From Morinoia aosen (lineage: Eukaryota > Arthropoda > Malacostraca > Amphipoda > Talitridae): a stretch of DNA of 64,000 bases. The stretch is taken from contig CM059577.1 of assembly GCA_030386875.1 (NCBI GenBank), forward strand, positions 22,083,038 through 22,147,037. Reading direction: 5' to 3'. Under the pieces are notes generated by a model, which saw only the letters and a program-made list of their open reading frames with translations, ran no database searches and was not told where the DNA came from. Below are positions 46,201-56,616 of this stretch, piece after piece. A program made the translations under genes and the position numbers. Positions within the stretch are counted from its first letter, which is position 1. Each line of letters starts with the position of its first letter.

Positions 46201-49200
46201 TACCATAATGGTTGGTTACTACATCATTCTTATTATATTTGTTAATTCACTTAAGCAAATTGTCTGAATAGTGAAGCAACCAAATTCTGATCATGTTATG
46301 TTCAGATTATGAACGACACCAAGACGGCTATTTCACGGTTCATAAGCTAAAGCACATTATCTCCAATTGCAAAACTAGTGATGATATCAAAAAATCATGG
46401 AATAAAAGGCACATACATTATCAAGAATGTATTGTGGCCTCATTTTTACGAAAGACTGACCAATGATATTGGTAACAATGAGTTCAGTTTATTGTTGGAT
46501 GGAAGCAATGATATTTCTATCATGAAACTACATGGTGTATCAGCTATATACTAAAGTAATGCATCTATTAAAGTAGAATCAACCTACTTAGTAATTGCAA
46601 AATTATTAAAAATGATGAAGGTAGCGGTGTGAAAGCCTTAAAACAATTGTTGATAAGTAGGAATCTGAGCATTGATAATTGCAATGCAATAGAGACTGAC
46701 CTTTCTACTCGCAACACGTGTGGAATTGAAGAATATTTGGATACCAAGCTTTATTAGGGTAAATATCAGGATACTAGATAATTTATATAAAGATAAATTG
46801 CCTAATATAAAGCTATTTATGATATAAATATTCTTATATGCTATTGTTCAACTAATTTATTATAGTAGATAATTAATTTATTTCTAGATAAATGTTTGGA
46901 TGTTTTATTTTTAAATCTATATGTTTCTCGATATTTTTTGAGGTCACACTAGATTTTTTGGTCAAACACAAGTGGCAGCCATGCAGCACAAAACCATTCA
47001 GTGTGGCTTGCTGCTTTGAAATATGGATTGCTGTTGACGAGCTTGTGTGAATATTGTTGCTGCATCGTAGCTACGTAATCTCTTTTTTATTTGCATGAGT
47101 GTAATGTTACTATATTCGTTCATTTTCATTAAAATATAATGGAAAGCAGCCTCCTTATATTCACAGCTTTTAGTCTGCCAAAGGCATTGATGGGCTTAGT
47201 ACATTTCAATTAGAAGCAGTGTAGTTTCTCGAGGCAGTGTTGAGTCAGCCATTACGGGTGAGCGAGAGGCGCCACCTCACTTGATGACTACTACTTGCAC
47301 ACTGACCGGTCTAGAGCAGCGCGGCCAGCGCCGCTCACACTTGCAGCCGCTCCACGGATTCAATCAAAGTGAATCGGGAACTTCGGGCTCACACACACAA
47401 ATATGAGCCTCAGTGGTGAGCTTCGTCTACACGAGTCGCGCCTCACAGCCGAAATGTCCCTTAGTGTAAGCACCCCTTTAGGCCGCCCGCCCACTGATGC
47501 AATTCCATGCGATGCGATTCGCCTCAACCGACTGTGAGTTAGGTAACACAATGCTATTCCTACGGTGCTACAAATGAACCGTGCGATTTCGCAAGGCGTC
47601 CAACCAGTCGCATCGCATCAGTGGGCGGGCGGCCTTAGTCTCCAGGCACCCGGAACGAACGGTGAAGTTTGTATGCCTTAAGGGGTGTTTACACTAGGGG
47701 ACATTTCGGCTGTGAGGCGCGACTCGTGTAGATGAAGCTCACCACTGAGGCTCATATTTGTGTGTGTGAGCCCGAAGTTCCCGATTCACTTTGATTGAAT
47801 CCGTGGAGCGGCTGCACGTGTGAGCGGCGCTGGCCGCGCTGCTCTAGACCGGTCAGTGTCCAAGTAGTAGTCATCAAGTAAGGTAGTGCCTCTCGCTCAC
47901 CTGTAATGGCTGACTCAACACTGCCGCGAGAAACTACACTGCTTCTAATTGAAATGTACTAAGCCCATCAATGCCTTTGGCAGACTAAAAGCTGTGAATA
48001 TAAGGAGGCTGCTTTCCATTATATTTTAATGAAAATGAACGAATATAGTAACATTACACTCATGCAAATAAAAATGAGATTACGTAGCTACGATGCAGCA
48101 ACAATATTCACACAAGCTCGTCTACAGCAATCCATATTTCTCAGCAGCAGGCCACACTGACTGGTTTTGTGCTGCATGGCTGCCACTTGTGTTTGACCAA
48201 AAAATCTAGTGTGACCTCAAAAAATATCGAGAAACATCTAGATTTAAAAATAAAACATCCAAAAATTTATCTAGAAATAAATTAATTATCTACTATAATA
48301 AATTAGTTGAACAATAGCATATAAGGATATTTATACCATAAATTGCTTTATATTAGGCAATTTATCTTTATATAAATTATCTAGTATCCTGATATTTGCC
48401 CTAATAAAGCTTGGTATCCAAATATTCTTCAATTCCACACGTGTTGCGAGTAGAAAGGTCAGTCTCTATTGCATTGCATATTATCAATGCTCAGATTCCT
48501 ATTTATCAACAATTGTTTTAAGGCTTTCACACCGCTACCTTCATCATTTTTAATAATTTTGCAATTACTAAGTAGGTTGATTCTACTTTATTAGATGCAT
48601 TACTTTAGTATATAACTGATACACCATGTAGTTTCATGATAGAAATATCATTGCTTCCATCCAACAATAAACTGAACTCATTGTTACCAATATCATTGGT
48701 CATTCTTTCGTCAAAATGAGGTCACAATACATTGTTGATAATGTATGTGCATTTTATTCCATGATTTTTTTATATCATCACTATTTTTGCAATTGGAGAT
48801 AGTGTGCTTTAGCTTATGAACCGTGAAATAGCCGTCTTGGTGTCATTCATAATCTGAACATAACATGATCAGAATATGGTTGCTTCACTATTCAGACAAT
48901 TTGCTTAAGTAAATTAACATATATAATAAGAATGAAGTAGTAACCAACCATTAGGGTGAATTCTTAATTCGAATTTACAGTAATCTATCATGTACATAGC
49001 TTAATTGTAATTCTAGCTAGAAAATTTCTAGCATACAGAAAAACTATATAGATTTTATAGCTAATATCTAGGTTCAAAATTTTACATCTAGGCTTTAGCA
49101 AAAACATCTAGATCTAGCTATATAGTATCTAGAGTGGCAGCCCTGTTGAGCAGCGCGCGCTCCATGGCTCGCTCCAATGGTGTCTAGTCTAAACGCACAT

Positions 49201-52200
49201 GGCTCTTGTGAAGCTCCACACGAGGCGTCTACACGTGAGCCTGCAGCAAAATGTAGACCAGTGTAAACGGCCCTTTAGTCTCCGTGTCCTCTGAACAAAC
49301 GGTGAAGTTTGTATGCTCTAGTCTCCAGGTACCCTGAACAAACGGTGAAGTTTGCATGCTTTAGTCTTCAGATACCAAAACGAACGGTGTAATTTATATG
49401 CTTTAATCTTCAGATACCGAAACAAACGGTGTAATTTATATGATTTAGTCTACAGATACCCGAAACAAACGGTGAAGTTTGTATGCTGCAGCGGCAGATC
49501 GACCTTAGAGATCCCTGTGAACTTCAGCTTGTACGAGTGGCACTCGTTTTGCCTGACGGCGGACCTGCGGGGCGGTACTTACGATCTCTGGGAGGACGGG
49601 CACCGCCGGCACGGGATGCTGCCTCACAAGTAATGAGATCTGCGAGTCTGAGCTCTAGAGACTTTTTAAGCCGGTATTTTTATTGTTACAAATCTAAATT
49701 CTTCTGAGGAAATCTTCGGTACTAAATTTTTTAATTTGAAATTGTTAAATTGAAATAAGCTTCTGGAAAATATTGTTTTTGCTATCGCACTGAAAACTTT
49801 AAAAATGGTATTGACCATCTCTTTGCTGGAAACTACCTAATATGCTAAACTTCTAAATTAAGGTTTGACAGTAACTTCGGAAAAATATTTCAAAAAAATA
49901 AAAATGTAACTGAAACAATAAATTCGTAGACGAAATTCACTGTGCTATATTAGAGTCTGTCTTTGTCTGCTTGAATGTGCATTGTGCACTATGTTCAAAA
50001 ATCCCCCGTAGGAGATTAAATCTAAGTAGCGTCAATATTAAATGAGAGACAAGACCGCGATTGGATTATCTTTTGTTGGTGACGATACGAAACGAAATCA
50101 TCTAATTTCAGGAGCCCACAGCTATCAAACCAGTGTTATTTATTTTAAACTTACTAGTGCTTGTGATTGACAGTTTTGAGTAGGGCTATTACTACTCTTG
50201 CTATTGTAGCTATTTACACACTTTTTATCTTTCCGTAAGGCTATAGCAGATAGAAGTAATAAAGGTAATCATCACGTAATGTAGGTAATGATTCTAACAC
50301 TTTTATGACTCTTTTATCCTCTCTCCTATACTCCACTTGCATTCTACATCTGTTCTACTTCTATTCTCGTGCCTGTGCATCATTGGGGTCTAACGACTCA
50401 GGTTCGGGTAGCAGCTCATGAATGGGTGTCTCAGCTCGGTTCTATAGCAATGTTTCATTCTGCTCAGTTCATTTTGAAGGGGCATCAATTTACAATAATG
50501 TTCTCCCATTAATTTTTAATCGATGTCTTATAGTCGAATACATATTTTGCTTACAAAGAATACATCTTAGAAACAATCACGGGCAAATAGTGGAAAAGGA
50601 TAAAATATGTTTATATACGTCAACAGACGAAAAACGACAAACGTTTTCCAAAGGCTCTGAAATATACTACTCTCTCAGGCCGGATATAGTTGGTCCATAT
50701 CAATGTTGAAGCGGGTCGGAAATGTCTACTTCATAACAATTGAAACCCTTTTAGAAATGATACTTGCAAAACTATTGGTTGGAACAAGAAGATAAACTGT
50801 ATTCTGTAATTAATGCGATACATGAAATTGAAAACGTATAAACATCAATCAGTATGGCGAATTACAATGAATAATTTTATAGTATTTTTAATAAGATAAT
50901 TAACTAAAGTTAAACTCTACATTGTAATTGAATACATGAAATTGACAATGTATCAACAGAAGAAACATATTAGCCCCTATATTTATTCAATTCTTTTTAA
51001 TTTATTATTCAGTTTTTCTAAAATTTGAATTGAATTTAAAAGAATCCTATTTTTCTATTTGTACTTTCGACAGATGTTAAAGCCTGTAATAATTGCCACC
51101 GTCAGCCAAAATAATTTGTTCCATTGTCTGATGCAAATTAAGGAAAGTGTTGTTCAATGTTGAGATCTGAAATTCCTCAAAGCTGTCTGTCACTGCATCA
51201 ATTATTTCATCAACGTTCCGTGGTACTTTTTGATGTTGAAGGGATTGGATTGAATTGAAATAGCCGAAGCGCTGTAAATCTGACAAGAAATGCCTGCCAT
51301 ACTGCTCTTCTCTCTGAATCTGTCAAATCTTTTGTCTGTCGGCTAAAGGCATGTGCACGTCCTATTAGTATAATCTGTTCTTGCCATGGATATCTTGCGA
51401 GTTATTAAAAACTTTTAAATATTATCTGAGATAGCAAAAATGCAAAATTATACCAACTTTTACCCTATTATTCTTTAAAGCTTTAGATTTTATTTTAACA
51501 CACTGTACACGATCGTCTATTGTTCTCAAAACAGAAGTTCGTTGAAAAACACTAAAACGCTGAGAGTTTTCTCTTCACGTTCCAAATGTTTCCCACCGGA
51601 GGGAGTATTAGTCTTGATGGGATTATTCAATCGTAATGATAGTAGCAATGCATTTTTTCAGGCTGGATAAACAGAGGTCGTGTTTTTGTTTTTGCTATAA
51701 GTAATAGGCCATCATGTGCTCCAAAAAATTATTGGGAAAGATGTTGGGAAATGACAGCATTGTGTTCAGGACGTTTGCTTAATTTTACTTTCAAATATTA
51801 TCCTTTCACTCAATAAAATTCCTGCCCATTTTTCTTTTATTACTATAATCAGGCTAAAAGAGAGAGCTAAAATAACAACTGAATTGAGAACATCAACTAA
51901 ATCTTCTGTTTTCATTTTGACCCTCAGGGGCGAGTTATCAGACCTGACAATAGAGGGGGGTGGCGTGTTGGTGGTGGGGCAGGAGCAGGACATCCAGGGG
52001 GGCGCATACAACAAAGACCAAACCATGATTGGCTCGCTGGCGGACTTGAGGGTATACAACTCTGCGGTAGACCCTGCCCTCTGTCGCGGCTACACCGTGT
52101 GTGAGGACGACGTCATGCCTGACGAAGTTCTCATCGACTTCCGCTCACTGAACGCGTCTTATAGTTCCAGCAACGTTGAGATCAGTTTTGTGGAAGTCAA

Positions 52201-55200
52201 CTCCTCTCTGTGTTCGTCGGTTTTGAAGTACGATATTGTTTTCCCGAAGTTGTTGACGTTCTGGGAAGCACGCGATTTTTGCTTCTCCATCGGTGGAACA
52301 GTTGGACTTCCTAAGAGCGAATTTGAGAACAAAGAACTTCTACAACTTGCTTTTCAGAACGTGAATTCCTGTCCAACTTCTAAGACAGACTTCATTTGGC
52401 TCGGGTTCAATTACTTATACAAGACAAAAATTTTAGTTCACTATTTGACGCGATCGAACCTAATTTACGATAATGTCGAAAAGGCCAAAATCACTTTAGC
52501 TGACGTCGAAGACTCTTGTGGTACTTTCAACGGAAATCCAAAGGATATGCCTATTTGGTTTGGAATTTGGCAAACGAGTGACTGTTTGGAAACGAGATGC
52601 TTGGTGTGCCACTTCGACCAGCTCACCTTGATCACACTGCGTGGTCTGTGCGATAAGTCCTACTTCGATCGAAGGTATTTTGCTTCAAAAGATGAGAACG
52701 GAACATTCGAACTCGTGGGCGAGTATTACTCAGTCATACGTCTGCAGCCGGGCAGCAAGAGAAGCATCTTCGGATACTGGAAGCTATTCCGCCTGGACCA
52801 GCCTGATGTGTTCGCCACCCTGGAGAGAACCTCCATAAACCACTACCCGACGGGACTAAACAACTGGACTGTGCATCAGGACATTTGCCAGGGCGATAGT
52901 GTGGCACTGAAGCTCTCAGTATGCGGACGAGGGCAGTTCACATGCAACAATGGCGTTTGCATTCCTCTTGTTTTGCGTTGCAACAACGAGAGAGAATGTC
53001 CCGACGGCACAGATGAAGTTGATTGCAACCCTCTCATTTTCCCGTCGTTCTCTTACGAGCCTATCGCCCCGGCAGTTTTATCGGAAAACAGAAAAATATT
53101 ACAGATGAACTTCAATATTAAAATATTGAGTATAAAGTCCGTAGATTTGAGGGCTTTCCAATTCACAACTGAGCTTGTGACCTCTCTGGAATGGCACGAC
53201 GGGCGCATGCGGTTCAGAAACCTGGACATGGAGGGCCAGCTGACGAAGCTGGGGACGGACTCGGCCTCACAGCCTGTGTGGACGCCTGGTGTCAGCTTCA
53301 TGGGGGCCGAAAGCACCGCCTGCGACGTTATTATGAGGTCCAGCGAACTTTTCATAGTCAGAAAATCTGGTCCTGTTGCCAACTCCATGGACAGCGTCCT
53401 TGAAGGCGAGTGAGGGCACCAGCGGGTGTGCTCGGGGGTGAAATCAGGCTGAAAGCTTTTGTTAAATTATATTGGAAATTATTGTAAAAAGTTATTGTTG
53501 AATTACATATAATAATTAATTGTTAAATTATGGCGGTCTCTCGAGCAATGAAGAGACTTAAAAGAGCAATAAAAATATAAGAGCAAGAAGGAGTACGTAA
53601 AAATTTTTTAATACTGACAAAGCGAACTTTTTTGCTGCCGTGGCAATTGATGAATTTGCTGCAAAAGCAAAGTATAGAAAATAAAGCTAAATATGTCGAA
53701 TTAATAAAACTTTAGTTATTTTTTCTTGATCTCTATTGATGTGCAGTACAACACTCTTCCATATGTAGTTCGCACATCCTGCATATTTTTATCTATTCAC
53801 AGCACAATCAAGAGAGTCCCGTTCAACCGCAAAAGAAATAAGTAATGAGAGAAAACAAAAAATGGCCTAGTAGAGGGTAGCAGAAAAATATCAAAGTATG
53901 CAGTACTCGTGAGAGTTTTATGCAAGAACCTTGCAACGTGTTTAAAATTTTTACCTCCAACTACCCTTTAGGGGCAGGCTAGAAACCAAACTCATTCCTC
54001 AACCAAAATTAAAAAAGAAAATTTCATACGCATTTCCTGCTGTATATGTCGGTAGAAATGGCGCCAAATGTCGACCATTTGAGACCTTTGAGTAGACGCA
54101 CTAAAAATACAAAATTTCTTGAAGATCTCAATAAAATCGGAGTTTTGGAAAGATGGTAAAACAGGGATGTACTTGCTTCATATTGGAAAACTCAATTGAT
54201 AGTGTTATTTTCAGTATATTCGAAAGCTCGTCTTATTTTAAGTATAAGTCGCGTACGTAAATATCTGCTCTTTTTCATTAGTCTTACATAACATCGCTTC
54301 CCCATTTTTGATTATTAGGCTAATTTAGATTACTATGCATTCTCTACTCTCTGTAATTTTTCCTCGCAACTTGCACGTGATCGTCTCTTGTTAACAGAAT
54401 TATTCATGTGAATTGCACCGGTCAGTTGACGATAGCCTGGAGCACGTAGTTCGCATACTAACTACAGGGTGTCCCCAAAGATGAATGTATTAATCGACAG
54501 ACGATTACTCATGCATTTTTTTGTTTCAGGTGATCTAAGTTTTAACTTACGACACCTAAGTTTTCTAACTTCAATGCTTTTCTTTTTGATTTAACTCATT
54601 AAACTTGTACCTATTTCAATCAACTCTACATGAAATCAAAATAGATGAGTAATGGATATTCAAATACCGAGTACGTTTATTTGGGGGTGCCCTTTACACA
54701 CAGTTCTGGGACAGGGTTATCAGACCTTACCCGCTGCCGTAGCTGTACAACTTGCAGTATAAGTTCATCTTGAGATTTTTTGCCTCATGTACCATCATTT
54801 CTACCCGAAATTACAAAACCTCTCATTTTCTTTCACTCTTTTTTTGCGCACGAATTTTTTCTTCGCGACTTTTTGGCTCGTGACCGACCCCTACGCTTTG
54901 CTGTTAGTGGGAACATTATCAGTCTTTAGGTCTCAATGCACGTTAATTTGCTGATATGGATTTCGTACCATTGACCGAGAGAACGACCCATAGTTTGAAA
55001 TGCGCATTTTGGCCGTTAATTTCTTGTTGAAAAATTGAATCCTGACTCTCTCTTCCATTCAGACAATATATTCAGCGGAGACGACAACCCTTTTCGCCTC
55101 CAGTCTACCTACTCCGTCGCTGCAGTGTGTCAGTTTGACTTCTTTGCCTTTCCGTTCGATACGCAGCATTGTTACCTGGTGAGCAGAGTGTGGAGTGTGG

Positions 55201-56616
55201 AGTGTGAAGTGTACAGGATAGTGTGTAGAGAGTAGAGTATGGAGTGTAAAATGCGAAGCGTAAAGTAAACAGCGGAGAGCATAGAGTATATAGTGTAGTG
55301 TACAGTGATACCCAAGATCCAAATTTACTCTACCCCACCCCACCTCCCTGCAGACCCTCACCCTCAACACCCCGGACGTTGCACTGGTTCCCACAGCGGA
55401 CCGCATCTCCTTCCTGGGGTCGCGGCGTCTCCTGGAGTACAGTGCGCACACCGTCAGCGTCAACGTGACGGAGGTCGGCGCAGTGCTGTGTGTCGTGATG
55501 TGGGGCGTGCTGTGTGTCCTGGTGGGTTTCGTAGTGGTATGTCCTAATTAACTGACGTCTATCTATAGAGTTCAGCTCTCTACTCACATCAGTAAAGGCC
55601 AAAGTTCCCTCCCGCTTCATGTGTTTTTTCGTCCCTGTGCTACTGAATCTTAGAAAATATTTTTTTCTTCTCCTGTGTGGTTGTGCGAGTTTTTATGCCA
55701 CGGTAAACCAAAAAGATCGACCTTCAAGTGTGCGCAGTAGGAGTTTGGTCTACTTGGTTTAACGACGTATAAAATTTTAAACAACTGAACTAGTTATGAT
55801 GAAGTTGTGTACCGGTATTTCGGAGGCCGGGGGCGAAACCGTCAGGTTAACACGTTTCCTGCGGCGGGTGAAACTGAAGTTCAATGTTCAACTCAAATTA
55901 GAGTCAATTTTGGAGATCCATTTTGAAAGTAACGAACATCAAATAGATTGTGCCTTCATTAAGTTTTCATTGAGTATTAATGAAAATTGAGTTTGTGACT
56001 GCTAGTCGGTCAGCAGCATTATGAAATTCTACTCACTGACCACCGGTGGGTCCCTTCGTAGGAGAGATGTTAAAGTTGTTACCAATGCTCGGCGTGCTGC
56101 TGTCATGTGCTTTTGCAACTTTGAAGTCTTCACTACCATTGATGAACTTCTTCAAAGTATGAGTTCCTTTAATTAAGCTAATATGTTAATGAAAGAAAAT
56201 TTCCTGAACTCAACCATGCAGGAAACTGGATAGTTACTTTCCATCTACAGAACCATGAAATTCATTTGCATAAAAACATTCCTTCACTCCCTCAAAGTCA
56301 TTTTAGCAAATTAACTGCTGTGACCAGCGCAAAAATATTGAGGGTAGGCACTGAGCATCACATTGGAGACACAATGATAAGTTAGTAAAGAACTGAATTC
56401 AAACGATATCAATTTTTTTGAAGAAGTACGGTTGTTGCAGAAGTGCCCTGTGTTGCAGGTACCACTCGGTGAGTCCATCTCGTCCTCGCTGGTGGTGACG
56501 GTGGTACTCAAGAACCTGGTGACGTACCACGTGATCAGCACCTTCGCTCCGACCCTCACGCTGCTCATCATTGGCTGCCTGTCCTTCCACTTCCCTCTGC
56601 ATGACTTCAATGATAG
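43133..56616 (+). CDS. Pentraxin / C-type-lectin-like / LDLa / Cys-loop channel fusion receptor (5' part)
   Basis: Exons 43133-43223, 44955-45144, 49456-49629, 51928-53405, 55063-55178, 55354-55473 and 56459-56616 join in phase to about 775 residues. Domains: signal peptide (about 1-27); pentraxin (about 30-212, with SYATHTFDNELL, WHSFCLTAD, VVGQEQDIQGG); C-type-lectin-like (about 247-378, lacking EPN and WND calcium motifs); an unassigned beta-rich segment; LDLa (about 484-518, six cysteines, DGTDEVDC); Cys-loop ligand-binding domain (from about 524, cysteines 667 and 681 around 13 residues with FPFDTQ); TM1 (about 746-767). TM2-TM4 lie beyond the window. A plasma-membrane ligand-gated ion channel with a carbohydrate- or pathogen-binding-type ectodomain is inferred; ligand and ion are unknown. 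Introns 1 and 4 need GC donors. Exon 6 end and exon 7 start each have one alternative. Confidence 0.85.
43280..43418 (-). mobile_element. Retroposon family A, copy 7 (3' part only, inverted)
   Basis: Read on the minus strand it carries CTGTTTCTATGCAC, CTCCATACTGAATGGTACC and GGTTAGGTAGGCTTAAAAT, matching the 3' third of the family. It lies 57 bp into receptor intron 1. Confidence 0.65.
43643..43864 (+). mobile_element. Family-B MITE, copy 3
   Basis: Follows TTAA (43639-43642). Contains GGATTAAACTGAAG, GACGACTAGTCGGTGAAC and CACCGGCGG in the family order. Located in receptor intron 1. Confidence 0.55.
44024..44241 (+). mobile_element. Family-B MITE, copy 4
   Basis: Contains GGTAAACTGAAGTTAAATAG, CTGGCCGGTCAGAAGCATAATG and GTGACCGCCGGTGG. 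It is about 160 bp downstream of copy 3 in the same orientation, so the two may be independent hits or a duplicated pair. Confidence 0.55.
44955..45144 (+). CDS. Receptor exon 2, pentraxin N-terminal half
   Basis: Encodes VRVEFQGDRVASTDSLLRW through CARFLVTQG and SYATHTFDNELLVR. The NELL(V) strand is characteristic of pentraxins. The acceptor is CCTTCAG. Two overlapping donors occur, GTGAGT at 45141 and GTCGCC at 45145; only the second keeps frame with exon 3 (reading VRE then YPKQTVKFVC). Confidence 0.75.
45226..45388. repeat. 17-bp minisatellite near the receptor intron 2 donor
   Basis: About nine units of ACTAAAATTTCCATACG, beginning some 80 bp after the donor. Units diverge slightly (TTTTCATACG, CATATG). 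Confidence 0.85.
45884..47477 (+). mobile_element. 1594-bp TTA transposon, copy 1
   Basis: Ends are AGGGCCGTTTACACTGG on the left and CTTAGTGTAAGCACCCCT on the right, imperfect inverted repeats, with TTA at 45881-45883 and 47478-47480. The interior around 46290-46745 has a decayed transposase-like reading: KNVLWPHFYERL, then DIGNNEFSLLLDGSND, then KALKQLLISRNLSIDN. This recalls hAT-type (DUF4371/ZBED-like) proteins. The 3-bp TTA duplication instead fits PIF/Harbinger. It is the mirror image of 47681-49274. Confidence 0.8.
47481..47634. mobile_element. 154-bp MITE with GGCCGCCCGCCC ends
   Basis: Terminal inverted repeats GGCCGCCCGCCCACTGATGC and GCATCAGTGGGCGGGCGGCC are perfect over 20 bp. 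It is flanked by TTA (47478-47480, shared with the preceding transposon, and 47635-47637). Confidence 0.8.
47681..49274 (-). mobile_element. 1594-bp TTA transposon, copy 2 (inverted)
   Basis: Same length as copy 1 and nearly identical by eye, in reverse orientation, with TTA at 47678-47680 and 49275-49277. Both copies share the same coding decay, so the family was already non-autonomous when these copies moved. With copy 1 it forms a 3.4-kb inverted repeat around a 203-bp spacer inside the receptor intron. Confidence 0.85.
49456..49629 (+). CDS. Receptor exon 3, pentraxin core
   Basis: Encodes YPKQTVKFVCCSGRSTLEIP, then VNFSLYEWHSFCLTADLRGG and TYDLWEDGHRRHGMLPH-. The W-H-x-x-C and W-x-D-G patterns match neuronal pentraxins and CRP. 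The acceptor TCTACAG belongs to the last minisatellite unit. An alternative acceptor at 49497 keeps phase but drops 14 residues the pentraxin fold needs. The donor is AA|GTAATG. Confidence 0.8.
49630..51927. other. Receptor intron 3
   Basis: AT-rich, with no exon, transposon end or tandem repeat recognised. Small open frames show no family signature. Confidence 0.5.
51928..53405 (+). CDS. Receptor exon 4: pentraxin end, lectin-like, LDLa, channel LBD start
   Basis: A single 1478-nt exon. Order: GGGVLVVGQEQDIQGG and LADLRVYNSAVD close the pentraxin. FWEARDFCFSIGGTVGLP and CLETRCLVC mark the lectin-like fold. LRGLCDKSYFDRRYFA through WKLFRLDQPD is a beta-rich segment of unknown family. CGRGQFTCNNGVCIPLVLRC opens the LDLa module. 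LEWHDGRMRFRNL and PVWTPGVSF are channel loops. The frame stays open to a TGA at 53411, but phase with exon 5 requires a donor at GAAG|GCGAGT (53406), not the GTGAGG three bases on. Confidence 0.85.
53406..55062. other. Receptor intron 4
   Basis: Contains a mariner-type MITE (54465-54694) and otherwise no recognised feature. It begins GCGAGTGAGG and ends TTCCATTCAG. Confidence 0.5.
54465..54694. mobile_element. Mariner/Tc1-type MITE, 230 bp
   Basis: Ends CAGGGTGTCCCCAAAGATG and the inverse of AAGGGCACCCCCAAATAAA, with TA on both sides (54463-54464 and 54695-54696). Same end type as 20244-20441. Confidence 0.7.
55063..55178 (+). CDS. Receptor exon 5, Cys-loop
   Basis: Encodes NIFSGDDNPFRLQSTYSVAA followed by VCQFDFFAFPFDTQHCYL. 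The two cysteines enclose exactly 13 residues with FPFDTQ, the defining signature of Cys-loop ligand-gated channels. The donor CTG|GTGAGC is followed by a short-period repeat. Confidence 0.9.
55179..55300. repeat. Degenerate AGTGTGG repeat at the receptor intron 5 donor
   Basis: From the donor onward the intron reads GAGTGTGGAGTGTGGAGTG and similar 7-8-bp words (AGTGTGAAGTGTACAG, GTGTAGAGAGTAGAG), decaying rightward over about 120 bp. Confidence 0.7.
55354..55473 (+). CDS. Receptor exon 6, channel ligand-binding domain
   Basis: Encodes TLTLNTPDVALVPTADRISF and LGSRRLLEYSAHTVSVNVTE. The acceptor is CCCTGCAG. The donor ACGGAG|GTCGGC at 55474 keeps phase. GCA|GTGCTG at 55483 also does and adds three residues (VGA). 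The frame after that runs into genomic VLCVVMWG..., probably intron. Confidence 0.7.
55851..56069 (+). mobile_element. Family-B MITE, copy 5
   Basis: Flanked by TTAA at 55847-55850 and 56070-56073, 219 bp, beginning CACGTTTCCTGCGGCGGG. It contains GAAACTGAAGTTCAATG and GGTCGGTCAGCAGCATT. The best-preserved copy of the family here. Confidence 0.75.
56459..56616 (+). CDS. Receptor exon 7, pre-TM1 and TM1
   Basis: Encodes VPLGESISSSLVVTVVLKNL and then YHVISTFAPTLTLLIIGCLSF and HFPLHDFND-. TM1 carries the APTL motif, corresponding to the LPT of other Cys-loop channels, and ends with DFND just before TM2. An alternative acceptor at 56440 adds KCPVLQ in frame. The donor GATAG|GTCGGG lies in the first unit of a 15-bp minisatellite, and the reading frame continues open into it. 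Confidence 0.85.

Larger units (their letters stand above)
45718..49498 (+). repeat. 43-bp minisatellite duplicating the receptor exon 3 acceptor (interrupted by transposons)
   Basis: Nine units of the form TTTAGTCTCCAG plus ATACCCGAAACAAACGG and TGAAGTTTGTATGC lie at 45718-45883, 47635-47680 and 49275-49455. Each holds a complete CAG acceptor and the first ~30 bp of exon 3. The tenth copy is the exon itself (from 49456). The first unit (ATACCTGGAACAAACGG) encodes YLEQTVKFVC, close to the exon's YPKQTVKFVC. Three transposons sit at the TTA of units 4 and 5. Confidence 0.85.

Noticed and set aside
49352-49455. Coding extension upstream of receptor exon 3
   Set aside because: The open frame comes from degenerate copies of the exon start in the minisatellite. 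The acceptor at 49455 gives the pentraxin-consistent start.
55483-55547. Membrane segment VLCVVMWGVLCVLVGFVV after receptor exon 6
   Set aside because: It falls before TM1 where the channel fold has none, and the frame soon stops. It is probably intron sequence after the exon 6 donor.
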